Below, in pieces: positions 42,647 through 52,245 of a stretch of DNA of 64,000 nucleotides (position 1 is the first letter of the stretch; each line of letters opens with the position of its first letter). The DNA is from Singulisphaera sp045290345 (GTDB lineage Bacteria; Planctomycetota; Planctomycetia; Isosphaerales; Isosphaeraceae). Below the pieces are notes generated by a model. It searched no databases and was not told where the DNA came from. It was given only the letters and a program-made list of their open reading frames with translations. A program made the position numbers and the translations under genes. The stretch covers positions 3,596,001 through 3,660,000 of the forward strand of contig NZ_CP155447.1 in the NCBI RefSeq assembly GCF_045290345.1. Direction: 5' to 3'.

Positions 42647-42786
42647 TGTTTCACCGTCGCTCCCGGAATCAGCCTTGTGATCGAGTCTCGAGCCGGTGGA
42701 GCCAGACGGCTCCGGGCTCTCCCCCGACCTCGGGAAGCAAGACGGCACGTCTCGTTCCCACGTCCCTCAAGGTTTGACGAGTCCGC

Positions 42787-45700
42787 ATGGCCACGCTCGA
42801 AGTTCATGACGGTCAGGGGCGAGTTCAACGCGTCACCATCACGCGTGAGCAGACGGTTCTGTTCGGCTCGAGCCCGAAGTGTGAGATCGTCCTGAACGGG
42901 GACGGAGTCTTGCCGTTCCACGGACGTTTGCGTTGGAAGTCCAGCCGCTACAAGGCCGACGCCTCGCCGGACGCCGGTGCGATCGAGATCAACGGCAGGC
43001 GGATGGCGTCGTCGAGCTTTCGTCAGGGCGACGAGATCGTGGTCGGCCCTTGCCGGATCTTCATGATTCACGCCGATGAGGATCTTCCCCAGGACGATAA
43101 GACGCGGATCCAGCCGGCACCGTTCATTTCGACGGCCCCGGCCACGACGACCGCGAAATCTCGGTCACGCGTTCGACCGGGGAAGCCGTTCGAGCGGCAG
43201 GACTGGATCGAGGATCTGGCGGTGGCCCCTCCCTCGGCGGAAATGGCGGTGGCCCCCTCGGACTCTCGCGAGCGCGGGGGACGCCATAAAAGCCGCCGGC
43301 CTCGCGCCGACGCCAAGTCGAAAACGGGGAAGCGTGGCGTTCGTGGGCTCTTCGACCGGTTCTTCTCAACTCAGGTCGCCCCTGGCGAGGAGCGGGTGCT
43401 CACCTCGCCGCTCGTCTTTGGGTTGGTCGGCGCGGTGGTCGTCCTGGTCGTGCTCGGGTTTGCGCTCAACACGATCATCGCTCGAACCGTGACGACGCGT
43501 ATGTTTCACCGGGCCGTGGAGAGTCTTGACGACGGCGACTATCGCAACGCGATCCGTCGCTTCGACGAGTTTCTCGCCAGGAAGTCGGGCGATGAATCGC
43601 GAGACAGTAAGGCCCGCGTGCTTCGAGCGCTGGCCAACGTCCGACAGTTCACCTCGAGTACGGGGGCCTCATGGTCGAACGCCCTGACCGCCGAGCGCGA
43701 GATGCTCGATCAGGTCGGCGACGAGCCTGCCTTTCGCGATTCGAGCATCGAACTGGCCGAGCTGGTGCTCAAGACCGGAGAGTCGCTTGCCGACCGGGCG
43801 CGAGTGGTGGCCGACGCGGCAAGCTTGGGCGAGGCGGAATCGGCGTTGGCACTTCACGCCAGGGTCGCGGGGAGCGCGAAGGAGCTCCAGCTTGGGCGCT
43901 CCAAGTTACCAGCCAAGATCAGCGTGGCCCGAGCGGCCGTCCGCAAGGGGGCGATTCGCTCGCAGTCTCTGGTCGCCATGGACGCTGCGATCCAGGCGGG
44001 CTCGGCCGGCGACGCCTACAAGGCCCGCGACGCCCTCGTCCGGCAGTATGCCGACCTCGCGGGCGATCGCGAACTGATTGCGCGGATGACCCGTGCCAAT
44101 GACCTGATCCGTCGCGCGGTCACATTCGACTCGTCGCGCCGACCGGCCGAGACCGAGCCTCATCGGGAGCCGCTCGGGCCTCCCACGAGCTTTGTGCTCC
44201 GTTCGAAGCAAACCGATGCGACCTCGACCTCGGCCCTGGATCAGTGCGTGTTCGCCCTGGCCGACGGTTACGTCTATGGAATCAAGGGCGAGACCGGTGC
44301 GCCGATCTGGCAGGTGCCGGTCGGTCTGTCCTCTCCTTTTTCACCCCTGGCCATCTCTGGCGGAACGACGGTTCTGGCGTTCGACTCACGCCATGATGAA
44401 CTGGTCAAGCTCAACGCAAAGACCGGAGAACTGATCTGGCGGCAAGGGCTCGGGGGACCCATCGACGACCCGCCGCTCGTGCTCGGCAACCAAGTGATTC
44501 AGGCGGCCCCTGACGGAAACGTGTACGTTCTCGACCTCGTCAGCGGAGAACTTCGCGCGACCTACCGGCTGGGCTTGCCGCTGACGAGAAGCCCGATCAG
44601 CGACGAGTCGGGCCAGTATCTCTATGTGCTCGCCAATCAAGACTGCCTGTTCGTCCTGAAGCGAGACCCGATCTCGTGCGAGGCCGTGGAGTATCTCGGA
44701 CATGCGCCCGGCTCGCTGCCTTGCACCCCCGCGCGGCTGGGACGATTCCTGGTCATCCCGGAAAATCATGCGTTGACCGAAGGTCGTTGGCGGGTCTGCA
44801 TCCTTGAAGACGACGGAGCCCGAATCCGCCAGGGGCAGCAGGTCGCGATCCCGGGTTGGACCCGCGCCACTCCCGCGTCGTCCGGATCGGTCATCTGGGC
44901 CACGGGCGATCGGGCGGGAGTCGCCGCCTACGCAATCGGAGACTACGGAGAAAAGGCGCCGTTCCGGCTGATCGCTCAGTTTACCGCGGATGCCAAGTCC
45001 TCCGGACCTGCCTTCGGGTTCGCTCGCTCCGAACACGAGCTCTGGCTGTCCGGCGGCCGACCCGGGCGCTACGATCTGTCGGTCGAGAAGGGCGCACTCG
45101 ATAAGGTCTGGTCGTTGACCGGCGTCGGTCCCGCCCTGGCCCCGCTCCAGGTCGTCGGTTCGAGCGTCGTTCTCACTCATCAGTTCATCGAGAGGCCGGG
45201 CGTTTCACTCTGGGGGCTCGATCCCAAGACGGGGATCGTCCGCTGGCAGACCGTCCTCGGATCGGCCTGGCCCTTGGCGTTGCAGAACACGCCTCGAAGC
45301 GACGAGCTGACCACGTTGGGGATGGATGGGCAGCGCCTGTCCTTATCTGATCGTCAGCTCAGGGCAGGGGGGTTCCTCGAATCCACCTTGCCCCGTCCCG
45401 CCGAATTTCGGATCCCGGTGGGCGTCGAGCGACGGCTCGAGGGGGAGGGAAGCACCATTCTCGTCCCCGGGTCGAGCGCGAAACAGTTGCTTGTGAGTCG
45501 CGAGGGGGGGGCGTTCCGACCGATCGATCTCCCGGTCGCCTTGGGGGCGTCCCCCTTGTTCTGGGGACGCGACGTCCTCATTCCGGGCAGTGACGGTCGC
45601 GCGTACCTGATCGATCCGACGACCGGAGAATCAAGGGCTGAGCCGTTCGTCCCCGACTTCGATCGAACCCACGCCACTTCCTGGCGGGCTCCCGCCCGGC

Positions 45701-46293
45701 TCGACGACGATGCCGTGGTTCTGGTCGATGACGCGGGGAAAGTGCGCCGGCTGACCCTGGTCAACGACCCCAGGCCGCGGCTGGTCGCCTCGGTCGAGGT
45801 ATCCCTTGGGGCGAGCTTGCTCGCCGACCCGGTTTCGACCGGATCAGCGATCGTCCTGGCGACTTCCGATGGTCGACTCCGCTCGCTCGCCGCCCGCGAC
45901 CTCAGCCCGATTGGCGCCTGGCCTGTAGAGTCGTCGCTGGCGATGCTCCCGACTTCCCTTGGCAGCCTCGTTTTTGCGACCGATCAGAGTGGAGGCGTTT
46001 ATGCGTTCGGGGCGGACGGGCAGAGAATCTGGTCGACCAAACTCCGCGGCACCGGCGCTGTCTCGGCACCCGCGATCCTCGACGATTCCGTCTCGTTTCT
46101 CACCCAGGATGGCGTGCTGCATCGACTCTCGTTGACCGACGGCTCACCCCTCGATCGGATCGAGCTAAACTTACTTCCGGCCGGCGACTTGCTGACCAGC
46201 GGACCTGACCTCGTCGTTCCCGTGGCCAATGGTACGGTACGCCTTCTCAGTCTTCAGAAGGAATCGGGCGGGAAGCCGTCGACCAGCCCATGA
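42787..46293 (+). CDS. FHA domain - transmembrane - PQQ-like beta-propeller protein
   Basis: The 1168-residue protein starts with an FHA domain (about 1-105: TREQTVLFGSSPKCEIVL, GVLPFHGRLRW, INGRRM), which binds phosphothreonine. A basic linker follows, then one membrane helix near 215 (VFGLVGAVVVLVVLGFAL), a TPR-like helical part (AVESLDDGDYRNAIRRFDEF), and from about 480 a large PQQ/quinoprotein-type propeller outside the membrane (YVYGIKGETGAPIWQVPV, KLNAKTGELIWRQGLGG, LIDPTTGESRAEP). It couples an inside phospho-signal reader to an outside propeller. The stop overlaps the next gene start (ATGA at 46290). Confidence 0.83.
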   Translation: MATLEVHDGQGRVQRVTITREQTVLFGSSPKCEIVLNGDGVLPFHGRLRWKSSRYKADASPDAGAIEINGRRMASSSFRQGDEIVVGPCRIFMIHADEDLPQDDKTRIQPAPFISTAPATTTAKSRSRVRPGKPFERQDWIEDLAVAPPSAEMAVAPSDSRERGGRHKSRRPRADAKSKTGKRGVRGLFDRFFSTQVAPGEERVLTSPLVFGLVGAVVVLVVLGFALNTIIARTVTTRMFHRAVESLDDGDYRNAIRRFDEFLARKSGDESRDSKARVLRALANVRQFTSSTGASWSNALTAEREMLDQVGDEPAFRDSSIELAELVLKTGESLADRARVVADAASLGEAESALALHARVAGSAKELQLGRSKLPAKISVARAAVRKGAIRSQSLVAMDAAIQAGSAGDAYKARDALVRQYADLAGDRELIARMTRANDLIRRAVTFDSSRRPAETEPHREPLGPPTSFVLRSKQTDATSTSALDQCVFALADGYVYGIKGETGAPIWQVPVGLSSPFSPLAISGGTTVLAFDSRHDELVKLNAKTGELIWRQGLGGPIDDPPLVLGNQVIQAAPDGNVYVLDLVSGELRATYRLGLPLTRSPISDESGQYLYVLANQDCLFVLKRDPISCEAVEYLGHAPGSLPCTPARLGRFLVIPENHALTEGRWRVCILEDDGARIRQGQQVAIPGWTRATPASSGSVIWATGDRAGVAAYAIGDYGEKAPFRLIAQFTADAKSSGPAFGFARSEHELWLSGGRPGRYDLSVEKGALDKVWSLTGVGPALAPLQVVGSSVVLTHQFIERPGVSLWGLDPKTGIVRWQTVLGSAWPLALQNTPRSDELTTLGMDGQRLSLSDRQLRAGGFLESTLPRPAEFRIPVGVERRLEGEGSTILVPGSSAKQLLVSREGGAFRPIDLPVALGASPLFWGRDVLIPGSDGRAYLIDPTTGESRAEPFVPDFDRTHATSWRAPARLDDDAVVLVDDAGKVRRLTLVNDPRPRLVASVEVSLGASLLADPVSTGSAIVLATSDGRLRSLAARDLSPIGAWPVESSLAMLPTSLGSLVFATDQSGGVYAFGADGQRIWSTKLRGTGAVSAPAILDDSVSFLTQDGVLHRLSLTDGSPLDRIELNLLPAGDLLTSGPDLVVPVANGTVRLLSLQKESGGKPSTSP

Positions 46294-48788
46294 CCATGAG
46301 ACCGCTTCAGAATCAGACTACCTGGCTTGAATCGATCCGGAGCCAAAGACCGGGACGGGTCCTCGCGCTCGGAATCAGTACGCTCATCGTCGTGCTGGGA
46401 ATCGGCAGCCTCCCCACCGCCGTGCACGGGCAGAATCCGGCTGGTGGCGGAGCCAATCCCGACTTGCTTCGCTCAACGCCGTTCGACCGCGTGACGCTCA
46501 TCGATGGGACGATCCTCACCGTCGATCCCGTCAGCCCGAGGCCTCTGCCCGTCTACGACGCCGAGAAAGAGCGGAAGCTGAAGCAGGCGTTTCGTCCCCC
46601 CGCCGAGGGCAACATCGGCCTGCCGGGCTCCAAAACCAAGGTCGTCATGCCCGGTTCCCAGGAGAAAGCCGAGGAGGCCGCCAGCCAGGTCTCGCTGCAC
46701 CTGGTCGAGGGAGAAATTCGCGACTTCAAGGTGAAGCGAGGCAGCATCAAGAAAGTGGAGTACTTCGAGGACTTGCTGCTGGCCGAGGGTGACCGGTGGC
46801 TCGCCAGCCGGAACTATGCCAAGGCGTTCGAGTGCTTCCTTCGCGTTCAGACCCGCGAGCCTGGCTGGGCCGGGCTTGCCGACCGGGTGAATCGCCTCTT
46901 GTACGAAGAAGGGAGCGCCGCTCTCATCGACGGTGACGGGGAGCGCGGTCTACGGCTTCTCCGCGAGCTCTTTCTTCGCAAACCGGACTATCCCGAGCTC
47001 GCCGATAAATTGGCCAAAGCTTATGGTTCCCGGGCTGACCACGCATTCGAAATTGGGCTCTACGCTCTGGGGCGGAAAATTCTCCATGAACTCGAACCGC
47101 TGGCGCCAAATCATCCGGTCGTCAGCGAAGTGCGCGAACGGTTTATCAGCCGCGCCCGGCAACTTACCGAACGGGCCACGCCCCTGACCGGCCCCGCACG
47201 GCTCGACGCTCTGACCGAAGCGCTCCGCGTCTGGCCCAAATTCGAGGAGGCGAGCCGGAGCTACACCGCTGCCTTTGCCTCGGTGCCGACTCTTGATGTC
47301 GGGGTCATCGATATCCCCCATCCCATCGGCCCCTGGGTCCACGCTCCCGCAGACGACCGCGTCTCGCACCTGCTCTATGTACCGATACTCGCGCGTGACG
47401 ACGATGAGTCGGCCGAGGGCAAGCGACCCGGTCAGCTTGCGGCGGGGCTCGAAGAGTCCAACCTGGGGCGAAGGTTCGTGATCCAGCTCCGCCAAGGGGT
47501 GAACTGGTCGGATGGTTCCCGGTCGGTATCGGCCAATGATGTCGCTCGCTCCTTCACCGACCGCACCGAACCAGCCTCGCCCCAATACAACGCCCGCTGG
47601 GCGGAATCGATCGAACGGGTGGAGACGCCCGATCCGACACGGGTCGAACTTCGGCTGAACCGTTCCTTCTTGAAGCTGAAATCCTGGTTGCTCTCGCCGG
47701 TCGGTCCGGCACATGGGGGGTGGGACGGCCGGGTTGCGACCAGCGATCGGGGCCGTCAGCTCGTGACCGACGGTCCGTTCGAGCTCGCCTCATCGGCCGC
47801 CGACGAGGTCCAATTCCTCGCCTTGGATCGGTCCGACTCTCCCGGGGGGACCAAGTTACGGCGAATTCGCGAGACCCGATACGCTGACGCTGCGACGGCC
47901 CTCGGCGCCTTGGTTCGAGGTGAGGTCAGTCTTCTTGAGCACGTTCCGGCCGATCGGCTCCCCGCGTTGGCTGCGAACCCCGACCTCAAAGTCGGTCGTT
48001 ACTCGGTCCCTTCCATGCACCGAATTGCCCTCGACGGTCGGAATCCGATGCTTCGGAACCGGGCATTGCGGCGCGGTCTCTCCTACGCGATCAATCGCCG
48101 CCTGCTCCTCGAAGAGACGCTCTTGAAGCGTCCCCCCGATGAGATCAACCTGGTCTCCGACGGACCGTTCGCCAAAGGGACGGTAGCCGATGCGCCCGAC
48201 GTACTTCCCCTGGGCTACGACCCACTCCTGGCGGCCATGCTCGTGGCCGCCGCCCGGAAGGAACTGGAGGCGGGACCGATCAAGCTGACTCTCGAGTACC
48301 CCTCGATCCCAGAGGCTCAGGCGGTCGTGCCGAAGCTGGTCGATGCCCTCAAGCTTGTGGGCGTCACCCTCGTTCCGATCGAACGTCGCGAGTCGGAACT
48401 CGAGTCGGAACTTCGCGCGGGCCGGAAGTTTGACCTGGCTTATCGTGCGTCCCGTTCCGACGATCCGGTGCTGGATCTGGGAGTGTTCCTCTGTCCGGGG
48501 TACGATGCACCTTCGGCGGCCGGGACCCTCGCCTCGGTCGCCAGCCCGAGAATCCTCCAACTGCTCCTTGAACTCGAACGTGTTTCGGAATGGCCCTCCG
48601 CACGCGGGATCGCGATCCAGATCGACCGCGAGAGTCGCGACGAGCTCCCCGTCCTGCCGCTCTGGCAGCTCGAAGATCACTATGCCTGGCGAACCCGCTT
48701 GAAAGGGCCTGCCGAGGCCTCCAGCAAACTCTACGAAGGGATCGAGTCGTGGGAGATCGAACCGTGGTTCGCACTGGACCCGTGGTGA
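46290..48788 (+). CDS. Extracytoplasmic family-5 solute-binding protein with helical-repeat N-terminus
   Basis: The 832-residue protein has a membrane/signal segment (VLALGISTLIVVLGIGSLP), a short beta region, a TPR-like part at about 155-320 (DRWLASRNYAKAFECFLRVQ), and a C-terminal SBP_bac_5 (DppA/OppA-like) domain from about 335: VSHLLYVPILARDDDES, VIQLRQGVNWSDGSRSVSANDVA, RNRALRRGLSYAINRRLLLEE, RKFDLAYRASRSDDPVLDLG. Family-5 proteins bind peptides or nickel, but no ABC permease or ATPase gene is near. An orphan, non-transport use in this operon is likely. It overlaps both neighbours. Confidence 0.78.
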   Translation: MTMRPLQNQTTWLESIRSQRPGRVLALGISTLIVVLGIGSLPTAVHGQNPAGGGANPDLLRSTPFDRVTLIDGTILTVDPVSPRPLPVYDAEKERKLKQAFRPPAEGNIGLPGSKTKVVMPGSQEKAEEAASQVSLHLVEGEIRDFKVKRGSIKKVEYFEDLLLAEGDRWLASRNYAKAFECFLRVQTREPGWAGLADRVNRLLYEEGSAALIDGDGERGLRLLRELFLRKPDYPELADKLAKAYGSRADHAFEIGLYALGRKILHELEPLAPNHPVVSEVRERFISRARQLTERATPLTGPARLDALTEALRVWPKFEEASRSYTAAFASVPTLDVGVIDIPHPIGPWVHAPADDRVSHLLYVPILARDDDESAEGKRPGQLAAGLEESNLGRRFVIQLRQGVNWSDGSRSVSANDVARSFTDRTEPASPQYNARWAESIERVETPDPTRVELRLNRSFLKLKSWLLSPVGPAHGGWDGRVATSDRGRQLVTDGPFELASSAADEVQFLALDRSDSPGGTKLRRIRETRYADAATALGALVRGEVSLLEHVPADRLPALAANPDLKVGRYSVPSMHRIALDGRNPMLRNRALRRGLSYAINRRLLLEETLLKRPPDEINLVSDGPFAKGTVADAPDVLPLGYDPLLAAMLVAAARKELEAGPIKLTLEYPSIPEAQAVVPKLVDALKLVGVTLVPIERRESELESELRAGRKFDLAYRASRSDDPVLDLGVFLCPGYDAPSAAGTLASVASPRILQLLLELERVSEWPSARGIAIQIDRESRDELPVLPLWQLEDHYAWRTRLKGPAEASSKLYEGIESWEIEPWFALDPW

Positions 48789-50251
48789 TTGCGACGCTCG
48801 CCCTTGCGCTGGTGATGGCGTTGGGGGGCGAGGCGTCCGGAGCACCTTCCGCGAAAATCGAGCCGCCGACCGAGGGCTTGCCTTACCGGATTGAAGCTTC
48901 GATTCGGATTGATCCGAAAACGCGGATTGATGCCCGTTCGCGCGATCGCCTCTTCGCGGAGTGGCTCGCCCTGGTCCACCGATTCGTCGGAGCCCCCTGG
49001 GACCTGACCGTTGCCAAGGATCAAGCGACTCAATTCGCGGGTGATCTGGACTCTCTCGACGCCAAGAACTTCGCTTCGGTTTCGGCCGAGCGCGACAAGG
49101 TCTGGGTCATCCGGCTCGAACAGGTCAAGGCTGGCTACGCGCTCTCCGGACGCGAGTTCGACGTCAGTACGGGGCGGCTGGGGCCGACTTTTCAACGCGC
49201 CGTGCCGATCGTCGAGGACCTGCCCAGGGAGCTGTTGCGACTCGCACTCGACCTGTTCAGTCCGATCGCCGAACTGGTTGAGCAAGAAGCGGGAGGCGCA
49301 ACGCTCGCTGTCCGAGGGGGGGCCATCGAACCCGCCAGTCCCGCGGGCCGAGTCGTCGGACCGGGTTCGATCTTTCAGCCCGTCCGGCTCGTGTTTCAAC
49401 CCGATGGCTCGACACGGATCTTGAATCTCCCATTCTCCTACCTGAAAGTTGAAAAGCTTGAAGGGGCGAGAGCGCGGTGCAGCATCGTCAGCGCCTTCAG
49501 AGATCCGTTCACCCAGCGGATCGCACGCAAGAACAAGCTGATCGCCCTCGGAGTCAAGCCGGCGGACCGTCCCACCCGGCTCAAATTTGTGACGCGCCCG
49601 GACATGACGCCCGCCGCAGGTTACGTCCTGACCATCCGGACCTTGCCCGACGGGCCTACCCGCGAAGTGGGAATCACCGACCGTCAGGGGCGGATCGTCC
49701 TCGAATCCGGATTCGCCAGCGAGCTCGTCGTCATTCGACTTCTGGCCGGTAACATCGAACCGATGGTCGAATTGCCCCTCATGCCTGGCGAATCGGCCAC
49801 GGAGCGAACGATTCCTTTCGTTCCGAAACCAGCCACAGTCGTGCTCGAAGCCCAACTCGACTCGCTTCGCGACACGGTTATCGACCTGGTGGCGGTTCGC
49901 GCCCGGCTGGAGGCCCGCCTCAAAGCGAGGGCCGAGGGAGATGACTGGGCAGGGGTTGAGGCCACCCTGAACGAGTTCACCAAACTGACACCTCGCGATC
50001 TCTTGGCGACCAAGCTCGCGACGCTGAAAGAGGATGCCACCCGACAGCAGGCGCTCACCAAAACCGCCATCTTGACGAAAACGGCGCAGGCGCAAATCGC
50101 GGAGGTCCAGGCGTTGATCGACCGCTACCTCGACGACGAAATCGTCCGCAGTTATACCGAAGCATTGCAGGCGTCTCGCGACGCGGCGGCTGCTCAAGCC
50201 AAGGCCGAGGCCCGTAAAAAAGCGACTGCACGGCCGCCTCGCAACCCTTGA
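48749..50251 (+). CDS. Exported protein with C-terminal coiled coil, unknown function
   Basis: The product of about 500 residues has an export segment (TGPVVIATLALALVMALGG) and a beta-rich body, including a carboxypeptidase-regulatory-like strand set (GYVLTIRTLPDGPTREVGIT, RIVLESGFASELVVIRLLAG). A helical, Glu/Ala/Lys-rich C-terminus from about 390 is probably coiled coil. GTG at 48749 has AAGGG upstream; GTGs at 48782 and 48785 (overlapping the previous stop) are alternatives. No family recognised. It closes the five-gene chain and lies 96 bp upstream of hpnC. Confidence 0.7.
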   Translation: MGDRTVVRTGPVVIATLALALVMALGGEASGAPSAKIEPPTEGLPYRIEASIRIDPKTRIDARSRDRLFAEWLALVHRFVGAPWDLTVAKDQATQFAGDLDSLDAKNFASVSAERDKVWVIRLEQVKAGYALSGREFDVSTGRLGPTFQRAVPIVEDLPRELLRLALDLFSPIAELVEQEAGGATLAVRGGAIEPASPAGRVVGPGSIFQPVRLVFQPDGSTRILNLPFSYLKVEKLEGARARCSIVSAFRDPFTQRIARKNKLIALGVKPADRPTRLKFVTRPDMTPAAGYVLTIRTLPDGPTREVGITDRQGRIVLESGFASELVVIRLLAGNIEPMVELPLMPGESATERTIPFVPKPATVVLEAQLDSLRDTVIDLVAVRARLEARLKARAEGDDWAGVEATLNEFTKLTPRDLLATKLATLKEDATRQQALTKTAILTKTAQAQIAEVQALIDRYLDDEIVRSYTEALQASRDAAAAQAKAEARKKATARPPRNP

Positions 50252-50347
50252 GCCCCACGGGATGAATTGACGCGTCTGGCGGGTGGCGACCTTGGAGACT
50301 AGAATCGGGCACGATGCCCGCAGCCGAATTGCCACCAGGATGCCCCG

Positions 50348-51346
50348 ATGCCCTTCTTGGATGACCTCCGCCAGTACGGCCCGGATGCCTCGTATTCGTT
50401 GACCTTGGCAGAGGCTCGGGCCTATTGCGCCCGGCTCACCGCCTCGCACTACGAGAATTTCAGCGTGGTGACCTGGCTCACCCCGCGCCGACTTCGCCCG
50501 GCCTTTCAAAGCATCTATGCCTTTTGCCGCTGGTCGGACGACCTTGGCGACGAGATCGGTGATCGGCAGAAATCGCGTGAGCTCCTCGCCTGGTGGCGGG
50601 GGGAGCTGCGGGGGATGTTCCAGGGCGGGACGCCCGTTCGCCATCCCGTGATGCAAACACTCCGCGAGACGGTCGAGGAGTTTTCGATCCCGATCGAGCC
50701 ATTCGAAGCCTTGATCTCGGCTTTCGAGCAGGATCAGGACCTCACCAATTATACGACTTATGAGCAGTTGCTTGACTATTGCTCGCGGTCAGCCAACCCG
50801 GTCGGGCATCTGGTGCTCTACCTGGCCAGGTCGTTCAACCCGGAGAACGTCCAACTCTCCGACATGACCTGTACGGGCTTGCAACTGGCGAACTTTTGGC
50901 AGGACGTGGCCCGCGACCTGGCCATCGGACGGATCTACCTTCCGCGCGAAGACCGCCAGCGGTTCGGCTACTCCGACGCGGACTTACATGGGCTCAAGTT
51001 CACGCCCGAGTTCGCCGCCCTGCTGAAGTTCGAGGTTGATCGGGCTCGCTCCTTGCTCGAAGCAGGGCATCGACTGGTCGTACTCATGCCGCGGGACATC
51101 GCGGTGGATGTCGACCTGTTCTCGCGAGGCGGGCTGGCGATTCTCGATCGGATCGAGGGGCAAGGCTTCGACGTTCTGACGAGCCGCCCCCGGTTGAGCA
51201 AGCTCACGAAATTTGGCTTGCTCGCCCGCGCCCTTTTCTCCGGCCCGAGGCCGTTGGCGCCTCGCGAGGCCAAGCTCGATTCCTCCACCCCGGCGACGGG
51301 GGGAAGCCAACGGGTGCCGACGGGCCAGGGAGGGACACGGCCATGA
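50348..51346 (+). CDS. hpnC: Squalene biosynthesis protein HpnC
   Basis: The 332-residue trans-isoprenyl diphosphate synthase-type protein has both Asp-rich motifs: WSDDLGDE near residue 60 and NFWQDVARD near 180. It also has HYENFSVVTWLTPRRLRPAF typical of HpnC. HpnC converts presqualene diphosphate to hydroxysqualene. The last 35 residues are low complexity. It overlaps hpnD by 4 nt. Confidence 0.93.
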   Translation: MPFLDDLRQYGPDASYSLTLAEARAYCARLTASHYENFSVVTWLTPRRLRPAFQSIYAFCRWSDDLGDEIGDRQKSRELLAWWRGELRGMFQGGTPVRHPVMQTLRETVEEFSIPIEPFEALISAFEQDQDLTNYTTYEQLLDYCSRSANPVGHLVLYLARSFNPENVQLSDMTCTGLQLANFWQDVARDLAIGRIYLPREDRQRFGYSDADLHGLKFTPEFAALLKFEVDRARSLLEAGHRLVVLMPRDIAVDVDLFSRGGLAILDRIEGQGFDVLTSRPRLSKLTKFGLLARALFSGPRPLAPREAKLDSSTPATGGSQRVPTGQGGTRP

Positions 51347-52245
51347 ATGATGCACTGCGGGCCAGCTACCGATTCTGTGGCACACTGTCGCGCAAGGAGG
51401 CGAAGAACTTTTATTACAGTTTCCTCGTGCTCCCCGCGCCCCTGCGCCGCTCGATGTGTGCGCTGTACGCTTTTCTGAGGCACACGGACGACCTGGCCGA
51501 CGAGCCAGCCCCCGCCGGCGACCAGCGGGCGCGGCTCGACGCCTGGCGTCAGAGTGTCGATCGGGCACTCACCGGCGGGTCGGCGAACTGCTGGCCCGGC
51601 CTACCTGCGCTGATCGACACGGTGGAGCGGCACGCGATTCCCCGGCGGTATCTCGACGAGGTCATCAATGGAGTTGAGATCGACCTGGAACCTCGCCCTT
51701 TTGCGACGTTCGAGGAGCTCCACGGCTATTGCTATCAGGTCGCCTCGGTCGTCGGTCTGAGTTGTATCCATATCTGGGGATACGAATCGGATGGAGGGCG
51801 TGCCGAAGAACTGGCCGAATCATGCGGCGTGGCATTACAACTGACCAATATCGTCCGCGACGTCCGCGAGGATGCGACTCGGGGGCGGATCTACCTTCCC
51901 GAGGAAGACCTCGATCGGTTCGGGGTTCGCCCCGAAGACCTGGTCGCCGACCGAACCAACGATCGGCTGCGGAACCTGCTCGAATTCGAAGCGCAACGCG
52001 CCTACGAGTACTACGAAAAAGCGGCCGACCTCGACCGTTTGATCGCGCCTGTCGGGCGGCCGGTGCATCGCACGATTGTCGGGATCTATCGCACGCTGCT
52101 TGATGAAATCGTCAGACGCCGTTATGAGGTCATGGCCAAGCGCGTTTCGCTCTCCCCCTGGCGTAAGGCCGCGATTACGATTCGCTCGTTCTCGGGACGT
52201 TTCGAGCGTCCGGAACCGAGCCGAGCGGAGGTCCCTCGGTGTTGA
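51343..52245 (+). CDS. hpnD: Presqualene diphosphate synthase HpnD
   Basis: The 300-residue protein has SRKEAKNFYYSFLVLPAPLR at the start, the first Asp motif HTDDLADE, EVINGVEIDLEP, CYQVASVVGL and the second motif LTNIVRDVREDA, as in squalene/phytoene synthases. HpnD condenses two farnesyl diphosphates to presqualene diphosphate. It overlaps hpnC (ATGA) upstream and hpnE downstream, so the three are one operon. Confidence 0.93.
   Translation: MNDALRASYRFCGTLSRKEAKNFYYSFLVLPAPLRRSMCALYAFLRHTDDLADEPAPAGDQRARLDAWRQSVDRALTGGSANCWPGLPALIDTVERHAIPRRYLDEVINGVEIDLEPRPFATFEELHGYCYQVASVVGLSCIHIWGYESDGGRAEELAESCGVALQLTNIVRDVREDATRGRIYLPEEDLDRFGVRPEDLVADRTNDRLRNLLEFEAQRAYEYYEKAADLDRLIAPVGRPVHRTIVGIYRTLLDEIVRRRYEVMAKRVSLSPWRKAAITIRSFSGRFERPEPSRAEVPRC

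Noticed and set aside
48731..50656. 641-codon open frame on the minus strand
   Set aside because: It is antisense to the last gene of the envelope chain and to the hpnC start; no recognisable domain or ribosome site.
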